From Alcanivoracaceae bacterium (GTDB lineage: Bacteria; Pseudomonadota; Gammaproteobacteria; Pseudomonadales; Alcanivoracaceae), in assembly GCA_029210325.1 (NCBI GenBank), contig JARGPU010000004.1:62001-126000 (forward strand): a DNA stretch of 64,000 nt, given 5' to 3'. Both the position numbers and the translations under genes were made by a program. The notes beneath the pieces are model-generated. The model made no database searches and had not been told where the DNA came from. It worked only from the letters and a program-made list of their open reading frames with translations. Every line of letters begins with the position of its first letter. Within the stretch, counting starts at the first letter, position 1. Below, piece by piece: positions 17,890-26,579 of the stretch.

Positions 17890-18360
17890 TTACTTTGTCG
17901 GCTTTTCTGACACGTACAGCATGATCGTGCCTTCAACCACTACCGTGCCGTCATCACGAAAGGCTTTCACTGTCACCGGCAGGTCGCCTGGCTTCCAGTC
18001 TTCCGGATTGGCTTCGGCGGTAATCCGGATATCAGTAGTCGCCTTGGCGGTATAGCGCACGTCCATGCCTTTCGGAATCCAGCGCAGGTGCTTCGGAATC
18101 GAAGCCTCAGCCACCGCGCCCATGGCCATTTCCAGTCCATTACAAATGGCAATGACATGCACCGTACCAATGTGATTTTCCACCGCACGGCGCTTGGCAA
18201 AGCGCAATTCGCAGAAATTAGGCCGTAGCTCGGTGATCAGTGGATTGATGGTGCCGAAGTAGGGCGCCTTGCGGGAGAAAACAGCAGAAAATATCTTCTT
18301 GCCGAGCGGCAGTTTGATGGCCTTGCCGTACATGTTTAGCAGGTAGTTGCTCTCGGTCAC
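17890..18360 (-). CDS. DUF4442-type hot-dog fold protein
   Basis: A 156-residue protein of the hot-dog thioesterase superfamily, DUF4442 type, with GTVHVIAICNGLEMAMG near 71-87 occupying the position of the central helix. It probably binds or hydrolyses an acyl-CoA, but no classic catalytic motif can be named. The GTG at 18360 is preferred because GGAG lies 7 bp upstream; the longer ATG at 18378 has no such site. It is divergent from another thioesterase-like gene at 18526. Confidence 0.75.
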   Translation of the reverse strand: MTESNYLLNMYGKAIKLPLGKKIFSAVFSRKAPYFGTINPLITELRPNFCELRFAKRRAVENHIGTVHVIAICNGLEMAMGAVAEASIPKHLRWIPKGMDVRYTAKATTDIRITAEANPEDWKPGDLPVTVKAFRDDGTVVVEGTIMLYVSEKPTK

Positions 18361-18490
18361 GGGGTGTCTCCGGATCATGGGTTTTAACGAAAGGCGCTAT
18401 TCTGGCCCTTAGCCGGCCATTGGAAAAGCACAGATGCCCGGGATTGACTGGCCCCAGGGCCAATCGGTCATAGGGCATGCGGGCTTGAGT

Positions 18491-18499
18491 TGCTAGAAT
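18491..18499 (+). promoter_or_regulatory. Extended -10 promoter for the thioesterase gene
   Basis: TGCTAGAAT is a TGn extended -10 element followed by a GC-rich discriminator, which would start transcription near 18506, about 20 nt before the ATG at 18526. No good -35 is seen, as is common for extended -10 promoters. Confidence 0.5.
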
Positions 18500-18525
18500 G
18501 CGCGCCGATTCAGCCGGAGCCTGCC

Positions 18526-19335
18526 ATGACCGAATGCCTGTACCAGCGCCTTGATAATGTGTTCAACCCAACTGCTGTGGCCCGCAGTCCATGGCATCCC
18601 TCCTTGCTACACGGTGGCGCGGTATCTGCCCTGTTTGGTCAGGTGATATCGGAGCAGGCAGCGCTGCAAGCGGATTTTACGGTTAATCGAATCACTATGA
18701 ATCTGCTGCGGCCGGTGCCGATGCAGGCCCTGACGGTGTCCTGTCAGTGGCTACGGGAGGGCAACCGGCTGCGATTGCTGCGTGTGGATATCCATGCGGA
18801 TGGCCGGCTGGTAGCTCAGGCAGAGGCGGTATTGCAGAGGGTTTTACCGGTACAGTTGCCGGATTATGCTCCGCGGCCAGCGGCGCCACCGGCGGGGCCG
18901 GAAGGCCTGCCGGAGTTCAATATCCAGCAGATGCTGGATAGCAAGGGGCTAGAGATTCCAACCGGCTTTCATTCTCGCGTGCAGGTGCGTGAGTTGACCC
19001 CGTGGAACGAGCAGGGTGCGACGACGGCATGGTTACGGGTGCCGGTGCATATTGTCTCCGGTGTGCCGCTTAATCCGCTCAGTCAGGTGTGCATGTTGTC
19101 GGATCTGGGAAACGGCACCGGTCAGCTTAATCTGGGTGCCGGTGTTGGCTGTATCAATGCGGATATTACGCTGGCACTGCTGCGCTACCCGGTTTCGGAT
19201 TGGATATGCTTTAGTTCGGAAGCGCTGTTGTCAGAGCAGGGCTGTGGCGTGGTGCATACTCGTTTATATGATAGTGAAGGCGCCATTGGCCATGTGCTGC
19301 AAAGCATTCAGACCAATGGCGAATTCAGCGGCTGA
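18526..19335 (+). CDS. Acyl-CoA thioesterase family protein (double hot-dog)
   Basis: A 269-residue protein with the TesB-like/'thioesterase family' layout: an N-terminal hot-dog with HGGAVSALFGQ (about 29-39) and FTVNRITMNLLRPVP, and a second hot-dog from about 155 with the conserved SDLGNGTG and ADITLALLRYP segments. It probably cleaves acyl-CoA to free acid plus CoA. The ATG at 18526 follows CCGGAGCC. The gene converges on the barrel gene at 19340 with only 4 bp between stops. Confidence 0.8.
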   Translation: MTECLYQRLDNVFNPTAVARSPWHPSLLHGGAVSALFGQVISEQAALQADFTVNRITMNLLRPVPMQALTVSCQWLREGNRLRLLRVDIHADGRLVAQAEAVLQRVLPVQLPDYAPRPAAPPAGPEGLPEFNIQQMLDSKGLEIPTGFHSRVQVRELTPWNEQGATTAWLRVPVHIVSGVPLNPLSQVCMLSDLGNGTGQLNLGAGVGCINADITLALLRYPVSDWICFSSEALLSEQGCGVVHTRLYDSEGAIGHVLQSIQTNGEFSG

Positions 19336-19339
19336 TTGA

Positions 19340-19924
19340 TCAGAAGCTGAAGTTGACCCCAACGCGCAGGTCGGTTACGTCAACATCATTGCCGGTTTCG
19401 CTGAGCATGGCGCTGCGGTACTCGGCATACACCTTGGTGCCTTCGTTGAGGTTTGCTTTAGCGCCAAAGCGAACCTCGGGGCCGTCAAGATTGTCCAGCG
19501 AAAGCATGCCAACACGGCCATAAATTGCGATGCTGTCAGTGGCGTTGAAGCCGGCGCCAAGATGTACGCCGACGCCTTTCTCTTCTCCACCGATATCGAA
19601 ATCAAGATCGGCATGTTCGATTGCTGCAAGAATGTAACCGGCATCCATATGGCTGCGGTAGGCAACGCCCAGACGGGTGTCACTGAAGTCCAGATCAGCT
19701 GCGTTATCGTCGAGGTTGCTTTGCATGTACTCGGCGTAGGCATGCAGGGCGCCGCCGACTTCCACACGACCGCCAAAACCGCTGCCATCGAAAGTGCCAC
19801 CAACGTCGCTATCGGCATCACTCACTGGTGCAAAAAAAAGGCTCATGGAGACAAATGGATCCTGTTCTGCCAACGCAAACTGACTACTGCCCAGCAGGCC
19901 AAGTGCAATAAGGTAATGACGCAT
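19340..19924 (-). CDS. Small outer-membrane beta-barrel-like protein
   Basis: A 194-residue exported protein. A Sec signal (MRHYLIALGLLGSSQFALA, 1-19) precedes alternating hydrophobic/polar strands rich in glycine and aspartate, and the protein ends in VGVNFSF, a C-terminal phenylalanine signature used by the Bam complex. The size suits an 8-stranded barrel of the OmpA/OmpW type. No homolog-specific motif is recognised. The ribosome-binding site AAGGAGAT and a good extended -10 lie upstream. Confidence 0.7.
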   Translation of the reverse strand: MRHYLIALGLLGSSQFALAEQDPFVSMSLFFAPVSDADSDVGGTFDGSGFGGRVEVGGALHAYAEYMQSNLDDNAADLDFSDTRLGVAYRSHMDAGYILAAIEHADLDFDIGGEEKGVGVHLGAGFNATDSIAIYGRVGMLSLDNLDGPEVRFGAKANLNEGTKVYAEYRSAMLSETGNDVDVTDLRVGVNFSF

Positions 19925-19954
19925 GGTGATCTCCTTTATCGTTGTGATTAGCCG

Positions 19955-19963
19955 AGTATAGCA
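19955..19963 (-). promoter_or_regulatory. Extended -10 promoter of the barrel gene
   Basis: Read on the minus strand, TGCTATACT (19963-19955) is an extended -10 close to consensus. It would start transcription about 22 nt before the ATG, leaving a short leader that carries the AAGGAGAT ribosome-binding site. Confidence 0.6.
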
Positions 19964-20076
19964 GCCGATCTGACTGGTTGCGCCATGACGGCGCAGATTA
20001 GCGCCCGGCTCGCTTCCCCTTCACTGCGGTGGGTACCATAATGGCCACCCCAGCACAGGCTGACCCGGAGTATTGC

Positions 20077-23058
20077 ATGTCTTTCAGCACTCATTGGCAG
20101 GCTGCCAGCCGCCGCCAGCGCATCATCTCGATCGTGGCACTGGTGTGGATGCTGTATGCATTGTTGGGCTACTTTCTGCTGTCGCCATGGCTGCGAGGGG
20201 CTTTGGTCGCTACGGTATCCGAGCTAACCGGCCGTGAGGTGGTGCTGCAGAAGGCGGTATTTAACCCGCTGGCCCTATCGTTGAGCCTGCAGGGTTTTGC
20301 CTTGCGGGATCAGGATGGCACGGATCTGTTCGCCTTCGACGAGTTGTATGCCAACTTCCAGCTTTCTTCGTTGTTTCGCTGGAGTATTCACTTCGATCGC
20401 ATCTCCCTGTACCAGCCCCGCGGCAGGGTGGTACAGAGCGGCCCGCAGAGTTTTAACTTCGATGATATCGTTGCCCGGCTGTCCGCTGAGGGCGAGTCAC
20501 AGGTAGAGCACCAGGTGGCCCAACACGAAGCGCCGCCAACTACCTTGCCTCGCTTCTCGTTTCGTGAGCTGTTGGTGGTACAAGGTGATTTCCGTTTTCG
20601 TGATGAAGCTCGGCAACAGCCCGATGAACTGGTGTTAGCGCCCGTCAGCTTTCAGGTCCTGGATTTTTCTACTCGGGCAGATGGTCAGGGTAATAATGAA
20701 TTTCAATTTTCGCTAACGGGGCCGGCTGGTGGCCAATTCGACTGGGCCGGCTCTGTAGCTTTTGATCCCTTGCTTGCCAGTGGACGGTTGGCGCTAAGCG
20801 GAGTCGACCTGTCGCCGTTTGCGGATTTCTTTCAGCATCAGTTTGCCTTCACGGTACCGTCCGCGATGCTGGATATCGCCTCGGACTATCGCTTCGAGGC
20901 TGATCCAGATGGCCGTATCAAGTTACAGCAAGGTGTCATAAGTCTGACTAATGTTGAGATTCGCGATCCGCAACTGGAAGAGCCTGTACTGCGTTTGCCG
21001 CTGCTGGAATTGAGTGGGATAGAAATTGACACTGTTGATCAACAGGTTGGAATTGAGCGACTGCTGCTGCAGGGGCTGGACCTGGAAGTACGTCTGCGCC
21101 ATGAAGGTCTGCACCTTGAAAAGCTTTTCACGCCTCTGCCGAACGATCCACAGGTGGACGAAGAGGCGCTTTCCAGCAGCGAGCAGGCTGTGCCGCTATT
21201 GGATCAGGTGCCGAGCATTCCTGAACAAGAGGCTTTGCCGTGGCGTGTGTTGCTGGGACGGCTTGAACTGAGTGATGCCAGCATCATGGTGATCGATGAC
21301 ACACTTGCAGTGCCTGCCACTCTCGCACTTTCATCAATCAACCTGACCCTTGAGCAGCTTGCCATTAACCGGGATGAAGTTTTCTCGTTAAGCGGCGATA
21401 TGGTTTTCGCCGAAACCGGACGCATCAATTTGACTGGCGAGGGACGAGTCGAGCCATTGCAGGTGACCCTGCAAGCGGAGATTGCCGCCCTGCCATTAGC
21501 TTCTGTGCAAGGCTGGCTGCAGGATAGCGCAGCGGTCAATCTGTCCGCCGGTGAACTGGCCGCCAACCTCGCCATTGAGCATGGCACTACTGAGTCCTCC
21601 CCCGATCAGGCGGATACCCGTGTTAGCGGCCAGCTGACCGTTAGTGGCCTGAATCTGGAGGAAGTGAATGGCGGCCAGCTGGTTGCGTTTAGCTCGCTGG
21701 AGCTGGATGGCATGGCGCTGTCGTTGCTGAATTCTCAGCTTAATATCGATGCCGTGACGCTGGCGGATTTGCGAGCCCAATCGCTGATTGACGATAGCGG
21801 TCAGGATGTCTCCATGCGCATCGCCGTACCGGGCACTGCTGCAGCTGCTTCATCTGCGGGGCCAGCAACGGAAAGCAGCCCCTGGAATTTTGCTATTGGC
21901 AGCCTGAGTTTGCGTAATGGTGAGCTGGTTCATGTGGATCGCTCGTTGTCCCCGGCGTTTCGCATTGGTCTGTACCGGCTGGAGGGTGACATTCGTGGTT
22001 TGAGTTCCGATCCAGGTCGTCAGGCAGATATCAACTTGAATGCTCGTCTTGATCAGGTTAGCCCGCTTAACGTGCGAGGCAAGATTGCGCCGTTGGCGCA
22101 ATTGCCGCAGATGGATCTGGTTATCACCATGAGTGGATATGAGATGAATAGCCTGACGCCGTTTACCGGTCAGTATTTGGGTTATGCAGTAGACGGCGGC
22201 CAGTTGGCGGTGAATAGTGATTTGGTCATTAAGGGCTCCGTGCTGGATAGCCAAAGTCGTATTCGGGCAGCGAATTTCTTCCTGGGCGATCGCGTGCCTA
22301 GTGACCAAGCGCTGAATGCACCGATCAAGTTGGGTCTGGCAGTTTTGCGTGATCGCAGTGGCCTGATTGACCTGCCCGTTAATGCCAGTGGAGATCTAAG
22401 CGACCCTTCAGTCAGTGTAAGTGGGATCATTTTGCGCGCCGTTACCAACGTAATGATCAAGGCGGCCACATCACCATTCTCGGCCCTTGCTTCGCTAGCC
22501 GGGGGGCAGGAGCTCACTCATATTGACTTTGTTGCGGGTGATAACGAGCCAACAGAATCCGGTGTGACGCAAATGGCGACGTTGGCGAAGATGCTGGGTG
22601 AGCGACCATCCCTGTTGATGAACCTGTCCGGCTCTGCGCTGCAACAGGATCGCCTGCCTTTGGCGACACTGATGCTTGGTCAGCAGTTGATGGAGGAACA
22701 GTGGGCCGGCCTCGATGCAGCTCTGGATGATCGTGATTTCCGTCGTGCTGTACAAAGTCTTTACCGGGAGCAGACTGACGAGCGGGCGGATCTGTTGCTT
22801 GGCGATATTGTCATTGAGGATCGTGAGCAACGTGATCGGGAGGTGGCCGCGCGTGCTTTCTCCTCGCTGGCGCGAAAAGATGCTGATGCGTTGAGTGACA
22901 GTCGGCTGGAAGAGTTGGCGGCGGCCCGGGCTCAGCAAAGCAAAGTGCTACTGGTGGATCAGTTTGGTATGGATGGCGAGCGCCTGTTTATCGTCGGTAC
23001 AACCGTGAATAGTGAAGCAGCCGTGAGTGGTGTGTTACTAGATCTCGGGGCCCGTTGA
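20077..23058 (+). CDS. Large AsmA-like inner-membrane-anchored protein (DUF748)
   Basis: A 993-residue protein with one N-terminal transmembrane helix (about 16-36) and a very long periplasmic region of beta-rich repeats. Short stretches such as VFNPLALSLSLQGFALRDQDG near 64-84 and LSGVDLSPF near 240 are typical of DUF748/AsmA-superfamily proteins, which are thought to form hydrophobic-groove bridges moving lipids between inner and outer membranes. The ATG at 20077 has GGAG 6 bp upstream; an in-frame ATG at 20029 would add 16 residues without a good site. The stop overlaps the next start (TGATG). Confidence 0.8.
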   Translation: MSFSTHWQAASRRQRIISIVALVWMLYALLGYFLLSPWLRGALVATVSELTGREVVLQKAVFNPLALSLSLQGFALRDQDGTDLFAFDELYANFQLSSLFRWSIHFDRISLYQPRGRVVQSGPQSFNFDDIVARLSAEGESQVEHQVAQHEAPPTTLPRFSFRELLVVQGDFRFRDEARQQPDELVLAPVSFQVLDFSTRADGQGNNEFQFSLTGPAGGQFDWAGSVAFDPLLASGRLALSGVDLSPFADFFQHQFAFTVPSAMLDIASDYRFEADPDGRIKLQQGVISLTNVEIRDPQLEEPVLRLPLLELSGIEIDTVDQQVGIERLLLQGLDLEVRLRHEGLHLEKLFTPLPNDPQVDEEALSSSEQAVPLLDQVPSIPEQEALPWRVLLGRLELSDASIMVIDDTLAVPATLALSSINLTLEQLAINRDEVFSLSGDMVFAETGRINLTGEGRVEPLQVTLQAEIAALPLASVQGWLQDSAAVNLSAGELAANLAIEHGTTESSPDQADTRVSGQLTVSGLNLEEVNGGQLVAFSSLELDGMALSLLNSQLNIDAVTLADLRAQSLIDDSGQDVSMRIAVPGTAAAASSAGPATESSPWNFAIGSLSLRNGELVHVDRSLSPAFRIGLYRLEGDIRGLSSDPGRQADINLNARLDQVSPLNVRGKIAPLAQLPQMDLVITMSGYEMNSLTPFTGQYLGYAVDGGQLAVNSDLVIKGSVLDSQSRIRAANFFLGDRVPSDQALNAPIKLGLAVLRDRSGLIDLPVNASGDLSDPSVSVSGIILRAVTNVMIKAATSPFSALASLAGGQELTHIDFVAGDNEPTESGVTQMATLAKMLGERPSLLMNLSGSALQQDRLPLATLMLGQQLMEEQWAGLDAALDDRDFRRAVQSLYREQTDERADLLLGDIVIEDREQRDREVAARAFSSLARKDADALSDSRLEELAAARAQQSKVLLVDQFGMDGERLFIVGTTVNSEAAVSGVLLDLGAR

Positions 23059-23804
23059 TGGCCATAGTCTGGCGTGCCGAGCGGGATGATGTGCAGTATG
23101 AGCTACGTAGTCATGGCAAAACTCTGAGGCTGTACGCCAATGGTGTACAGCATTCTGAACATCACCCCGACCGCCTGTTTACCGGGAGCGTCTGGGACCT
23201 GCTCTGGCTGCCAGTCTTTTTTCGTGAGCCTGCGAGTATTCGCCGAGTCCTGATTCTCGGTTTGGGAGGCGGTAGTGTGGTGGCCCCTTTGCTACGCTTT
23301 TGTGCTCCGGAAAAAATTGTCGCGGTGGATATGGATCCGCTTCATGTTCAGGTGGCAAAGCAGTTCTTCGGCATTGAGGAGGCGGGCGTTGAATGCCATT
23401 GCATAAACGCCACCACCTTTGTTGAGCAGTACCAGGGGGAGCCTTTTGATCTGGTTATCGAAGATTTGTTTGCCCCCCATGACACTACAGTTACCCGTGC
23501 GCTGACCGCAGACCAGGCCTGGTGCCAGGCGCTGGCTAGTCTGGTTAGTGAGGATGGCTATCTAGTGATGAACTTTGGCGACTGGAGCGAGTACCGTGAC
23601 AGTTGGGCCAGTGAGGATGCTGCTCGTCGTGGCTGGGCGGAGCGCTTCCGGCTGTCCACGGAGGATTGCCATAATGCAGTCATCGTTTCGTCGCGCAGGG
23701 CGGTGGATAGTGCCCTGTTGCGGCGTCATCTCTACGAGCATCCAGATACGGCCGGCGGTCTGCGCCGCGCTGAACTGGCTTATCAGATTCGCCGCCTTGC
23801 CTGA
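23058..23804 (+). CDS. SpeE-like Rossmann methyltransferase-fold protein
   Basis: A 248-residue protein with the spermidine-synthase-like Rossmann core: LGLGGGSVVAP near 72-82 binds the nucleotide cofactor, and the VDMDP acidic residue follows the next strand. The catalytic region reads DLVIEDLFAP rather than the aspartate-rich DSSDP of true spermidine synthases, and the N-terminal beta domain is short, so polyamine synthesis is doubtful. It overlaps the DUF748 gene by one base, suggesting coupled translation. The substrate is unknown. Confidence 0.78.
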   Translation: MAIVWRAERDDVQYELRSHGKTLRLYANGVQHSEHHPDRLFTGSVWDLLWLPVFFREPASIRRVLILGLGGGSVVAPLLRFCAPEKIVAVDMDPLHVQVAKQFFGIEEAGVECHCINATTFVEQYQGEPFDLVIEDLFAPHDTTVTRALTADQAWCQALASLVSEDGYLVMNFGDWSEYRDSWASEDAARRGWAERFRLSTEDCHNAVIVSSRRAVDSALLRRHLYEHPDTAGGLRRAELAYQIRRLA

Positions 23805-23815
23805 AATGGCAAGGC
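23794..23815. terminator. Hairpin at the end of the SpeE-like gene
   Basis: GCCTTGCC (23794-23801) pairs with GGCAAGGC (23808-23815) around TGAAAT, with the gene's stop codon in the loop. There is no T-tract, so termination would be weak or Rho-assisted; a promoter for the next gene follows at once. Confidence 0.4.
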
Positions 23816-23822
23816 CGTGTGG

Positions 23823-23831
23823 TGGTATTAT
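23823..23831 (+). promoter_or_regulatory. Extended -10 promoter for the DUF4412-like gene
   Basis: TGGTATTAT is a TGn extended -10. It would start transcription near 23838, about 20 nt before the ATG at 23859, leaving the CAGGGAGAA ribosome-binding site in a short leader. Confidence 0.5.
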
Positions 23832-23858
23832 CTTGGTTAACTTTCAGGGAGAAATGTT

Positions 23859-24623
23859 ATGAAAATTCGTTCCTCAATCATTGCACTTGTGGGTGTGTTG
23901 GCCACTATGCCTGCGTTAGCTGATGTCACTGCGGTATACCAGCTGGACCGCAAAAATCAGATGACTGTCAGTGTTCGTGATCAGAACCAGATACGCATGG
24001 ATGTGGCTAAAGATGTGTTCATGCTGCTTAAGGGCAACAAGACCTACAGCGTGCGTAAGGAAGGCAGTGGCTGGGTGGCCATGGACATGGATGAGATAGC
24101 CAAGATGAGCGGCGGCTTTGCCGGTATGCCTATGGGCGATGATTCCTATGAGGATGACGGCCAAGCCCAGGGCAGTTTCCGCGACACCGGTCGCAGCGAA
24201 ACTGTTGCTGGCTATCAGGGCAAGGTTTATGAGGTGATTGACGAAGAAGGAGAGCGCACTGAAGTGGTACTGAGCAACCACAAGGACCTGACCACCATTA
24301 CCCAAGGGATGGCCAGATTCGGCGCCCAGACTGCCAGCAACATGGGCTTTGCCGGCGCCGGCGCAGTGCCGGACCTTAGCAGTATGGCTGGTGGCTATAC
24401 CGGCTTATTGCGTCAGGATAAGCACATGAAGCTGATATCGGTGGATAAGTCCACTAAGGGTAGCGGCTATTTCGACCTGCCGCCGGGCACGGTGATGGAG
24501 AAAATGCCGGACATGGGCGCAGGCGCTGGAGCGGGTGGCATGGGGCTGCCGCCGGGTATGAACATGGAAGACATTAAGCAGCAGATGGAAGAGGCGATGA
24601 AGAAGATGCAGCAGCAGCGTTAA
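23859..24623 (+). CDS. Exported protein of unknown function (DUF4412-like)
   Basis: A 254-residue exported protein with a Sec signal (1-21, cut after ALA). The body has a beta-rich lipoprotein-carrier-like pattern (VYQLDRKNQMTVSVRD, then FMLLKGNKTYSV) resembling DUF4412, and a YQGKVYEVID element near 121. The last 45 residues are unusual: a glycine/alanine/methionine-rich linker (GAGAGAGGMGLPPGMNM) followed by a charged amphipathic helix ending EEAMKKMQQQR. The role is unknown; a periplasmic ligand carrier is possible. It is a single-gene unit with its own promoter. Confidence 0.6.
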   Translation: MKIRSSIIALVGVLATMPALADVTAVYQLDRKNQMTVSVRDQNQIRMDVAKDVFMLLKGNKTYSVRKEGSGWVAMDMDEIAKMSGGFAGMPMGDDSYEDDGQAQGSFRDTGRSETVAGYQGKVYEVIDEEGERTEVVLSNHKDLTTITQGMARFGAQTASNMGFAGAGAVPDLSSMAGGYTGLLRQDKHMKLISVDKSTKGSGYFDLPPGTVMEKMPDMGAGAGAGGMGLPPGMNMEDIKQQMEEAMKKMQQQR

Positions 24624-24667
24624 GGCACTACCTTAGCTCTGCCCAACCCGTCAGGAGACGAAGCCGG

Positions 24668-24814
24668 TCAGGACTTGTTGTCACCGGCTTCGTCGTCTTC
24701 GTCACTCGGGTGGTCAGCGTTGTCCACCATGATGAACACAAAAAAACCTACCGCAACCAGTGCGGTGCCCACCACGGCAGCAATGCCGGCTAATACGATT
24801 GGATCTGTGTACAT
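24668..24814 (-). CDS. Small single-pass membrane protein
   Basis: A 48-residue peptide: a short extracytoplasmic start (MYTDPIVLAG), one strongly hydrophobic helix (about 8-31) rich in A, V, G and F, and an acidic tail (DNADHPSDEDDEAGDNKS). The ATG at 24814 has AAGGAGA upstream; a longer reading to 24853 has no such site. The ribosome-binding site and the clean hydrophobic/acidic layout support a real gene. No family is recognised. It could be a regulator or stabiliser of a membrane partner. Confidence 0.6.
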   Translation of the reverse strand: MYTDPIVLAGIAAVVGTALVAVGFFVFIMVDNADHPSDEDDEAGDNKS

Positions 24815-24844
24815 GGCTGTCTCCTTTTCAGAGGCAAGAGTGAC

Positions 24845-24873
24845 ACGGGACAACGGCGATACCGTTGACCCGT
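24845..24873. other. Hairpin between the aldehyde dehydrogenase and small membrane-protein genes
   Basis: ACGGG/CCCGT (24845-24849 with 24869-24873) and CAACGG/CCGTTG (24851-24856 with 24862-24867) stack with a single A-A mismatch around a CGATA loop. It has no T-tract. It lies 13 bp past the dehydrogenase stop and may mark the transcript's 3' end. Confidence 0.4.
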
Positions 24874-24886
24874 ATCAACAAAAAGG

Positions 24887-26470
24887 TCAGTCGGTCTTCC
24901 AGCCGGTAAACATCTTCTTCAGCAAGAATGGAGTCAGCGCCAACGAGGCGGAGAACCACTGGCCCGCACTTTTCGGGAAGGCAAAACGCAGTGCGTTAAG
25001 CAGGCCGCGCCAGGTCTCCTCGTTGAACGGGTACCACCACAGGTTGCGCTTGGTGGATAGCATGTCCCAGTTCACCACCTTGGCATGGGTCATCTCTTCG
25101 AGACCTTCGGGGCCATGGGTACGGCCAATGCCGGACTCTTTCCAGCCACCCCAGGGGGTTTCGGACAGGCCATGGGTGTAGAGGTGATCGTTAATCGTGG
25201 TGACACCGGTTTCCAGTCGCGCCGCGACCGCTTGTCCCCGTTTTTTGTCACGGGTCCATACCGATGATGTGAGGGCCAGATTGGAATCATTGGCGCGGCG
25301 GATCGCTTCTTCCTGGTCTTTCACCTTACTGATAGCAACAATCGGGCCGAAGGTTTCATCCTTCATGGTCAGCATTTCGTCGCTGACATCAACCAGCATG
25401 GTGGCCGGGTGGAACAGACCGTCCTGAGGGCCGACCGGCTGCGACTGGGCGGCAATAGTGGCGCCTTTCTGCACCGCATCTTCGACATGCTGTTGTACGG
25501 TGCGCAGCTGTCCGGCGGTGGTGATAGAGCCCATATCCACATCAAAGTTTTCACAGCCTACGCCATGGCGCAGGGCGCGAGTCTTGCTGGCGAGAATGCG
25601 AACGAATTCGTCGTAGACCTTTTCCACTACATAGATGCGCTCGACACCACCGCAGGATTGGCCGGCATTCTGATAACCGCCCCAGGCGGCGCCATTGGCG
25701 GCGCGCTCAAGGTCGGCATCTTCAAGCACGATCATGGGGTCATTGCCGCCCAGCTCCAGCGATAGCGGGGTGAGGGTGTCGGCAGCCTGGGCCATCAGTA
25801 CCTTGCCGGCATTAACCGAGCCGGTGAAGAACAGCTTGTCGACCTTATTCTCAAAGAATGCCGTGGCCACCGCAGCGCCGGAGCCAACCACATGGTTGAA
25901 CAGTCCTTCGGGCAGGTCACCGGCGGCGATGATCTGCTCGATGGCGTGCCCCACTGCTGGAGTGGCAGCAGCGACTTTGAGCATCACGCCGTTGCCCGAC
26001 ATCAGGGCCATAACGATTTCGCCAAATGGAATCGACAGCGGGTAATTCCATGGGCTGATGATACCGACCACGCCCAGCGGCAGGCGCAACATGCGGGTGC
26101 GTTTGTTGAAGAACAGCAGATGGCCGCCGTTACGGATTCTTGGCTTCAGCACCTTGGCGGCATTTTTGCCATACCAGTTGCAGGCCAGTGCGCAGGGCAG
26201 TACTTCGGTGGCGAGGGCATCGGTGAGGGTTTTGCCGTTGCTCTGGCTGACGGTTTTCGACAGGGCTTCAGCGTTGTCGACGATATAGCGGCGCATCTTG
26301 AAGATGTGTTCAGCCCGCTCGGGGAAGGATTTCATCGCCCAGATCTTCTGCGCCGCACGGGCTTTGCTGAACATTTCCGGCAGCTGGCTCAGGTCGGTTT
26401 CGGCAAGCTCGAAAAAGGGCTGGCCGGTGGCCGGGTTGGTGTCGGCGACGGTATGGGCCGGGGCATTCAT
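24887..26470 (-). CDS. NAD(P)-dependent aldehyde dehydrogenase, membrane-tail type
   Basis: A 527-residue aldehyde dehydrogenase that oxidises an aldehyde to the acid. Key residues are present: SPWNYP (139-144), FTGSVNAGK (215-223, cofactor), E239 in LELGG, and catalytic C273 in GQSCGG. The last 60 residues extend beyond the usual fold and include a hydrophobic stretch (LNALRFAFPKSAGQWF and SLALTPFLLKKMF), suggesting membrane association and a long-chain aldehyde substrate. The ATG at 26470 follows GAGGAAG; the longer open frame to 26590 runs into a palindromic repeat and is rejected. An alkane or fatty-aldehyde role is inference. Confidence 0.88.
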   Translation of the reverse strand: MNAPAHTVADTNPATGQPFFELAETDLSQLPEMFSKARAAQKIWAMKSFPERAEHIFKMRRYIVDNAEALSKTVSQSNGKTLTDALATEVLPCALACNWYGKNAAKVLKPRIRNGGHLLFFNKRTRMLRLPLGVVGIISPWNYPLSIPFGEIVMALMSGNGVMLKVAAATPAVGHAIEQIIAAGDLPEGLFNHVVGSGAAVATAFFENKVDKLFFTGSVNAGKVLMAQAADTLTPLSLELGGNDPMIVLEDADLERAANGAAWGGYQNAGQSCGGVERIYVVEKVYDEFVRILASKTRALRHGVGCENFDVDMGSITTAGQLRTVQQHVEDAVQKGATIAAQSQPVGPQDGLFHPATMLVDVSDEMLTMKDETFGPIVAISKVKDQEEAIRRANDSNLALTSSVWTRDKKRGQAVAARLETGVTTINDHLYTHGLSETPWGGWKESGIGRTHGPEGLEEMTHAKVVNWDMLSTKRNLWWYPFNEETWRGLLNALRFAFPKSAGQWFSASLALTPFLLKKMFTGWKTD

Positions 26471-26579
26471 GGGCGCTTCCTCTCGGGTGATTCGGGGCAG
26501 GGGCAAATGGGAACACAGATGTGTGCTGGCTGCCAGTGTTGGGATAGAGCTGGTAATCAGGTTTGGTAGTGAACCGCCC

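Noticed and set aside
24657-24694. Terminator made by GACGAAGCCGGT and ACCGGCTTCGTC around the small membrane-protein stop
   Set aside because: The right arm is inside the coding region, the loop is 14 nt and no T-tract follows; possible but too weak to annotate.
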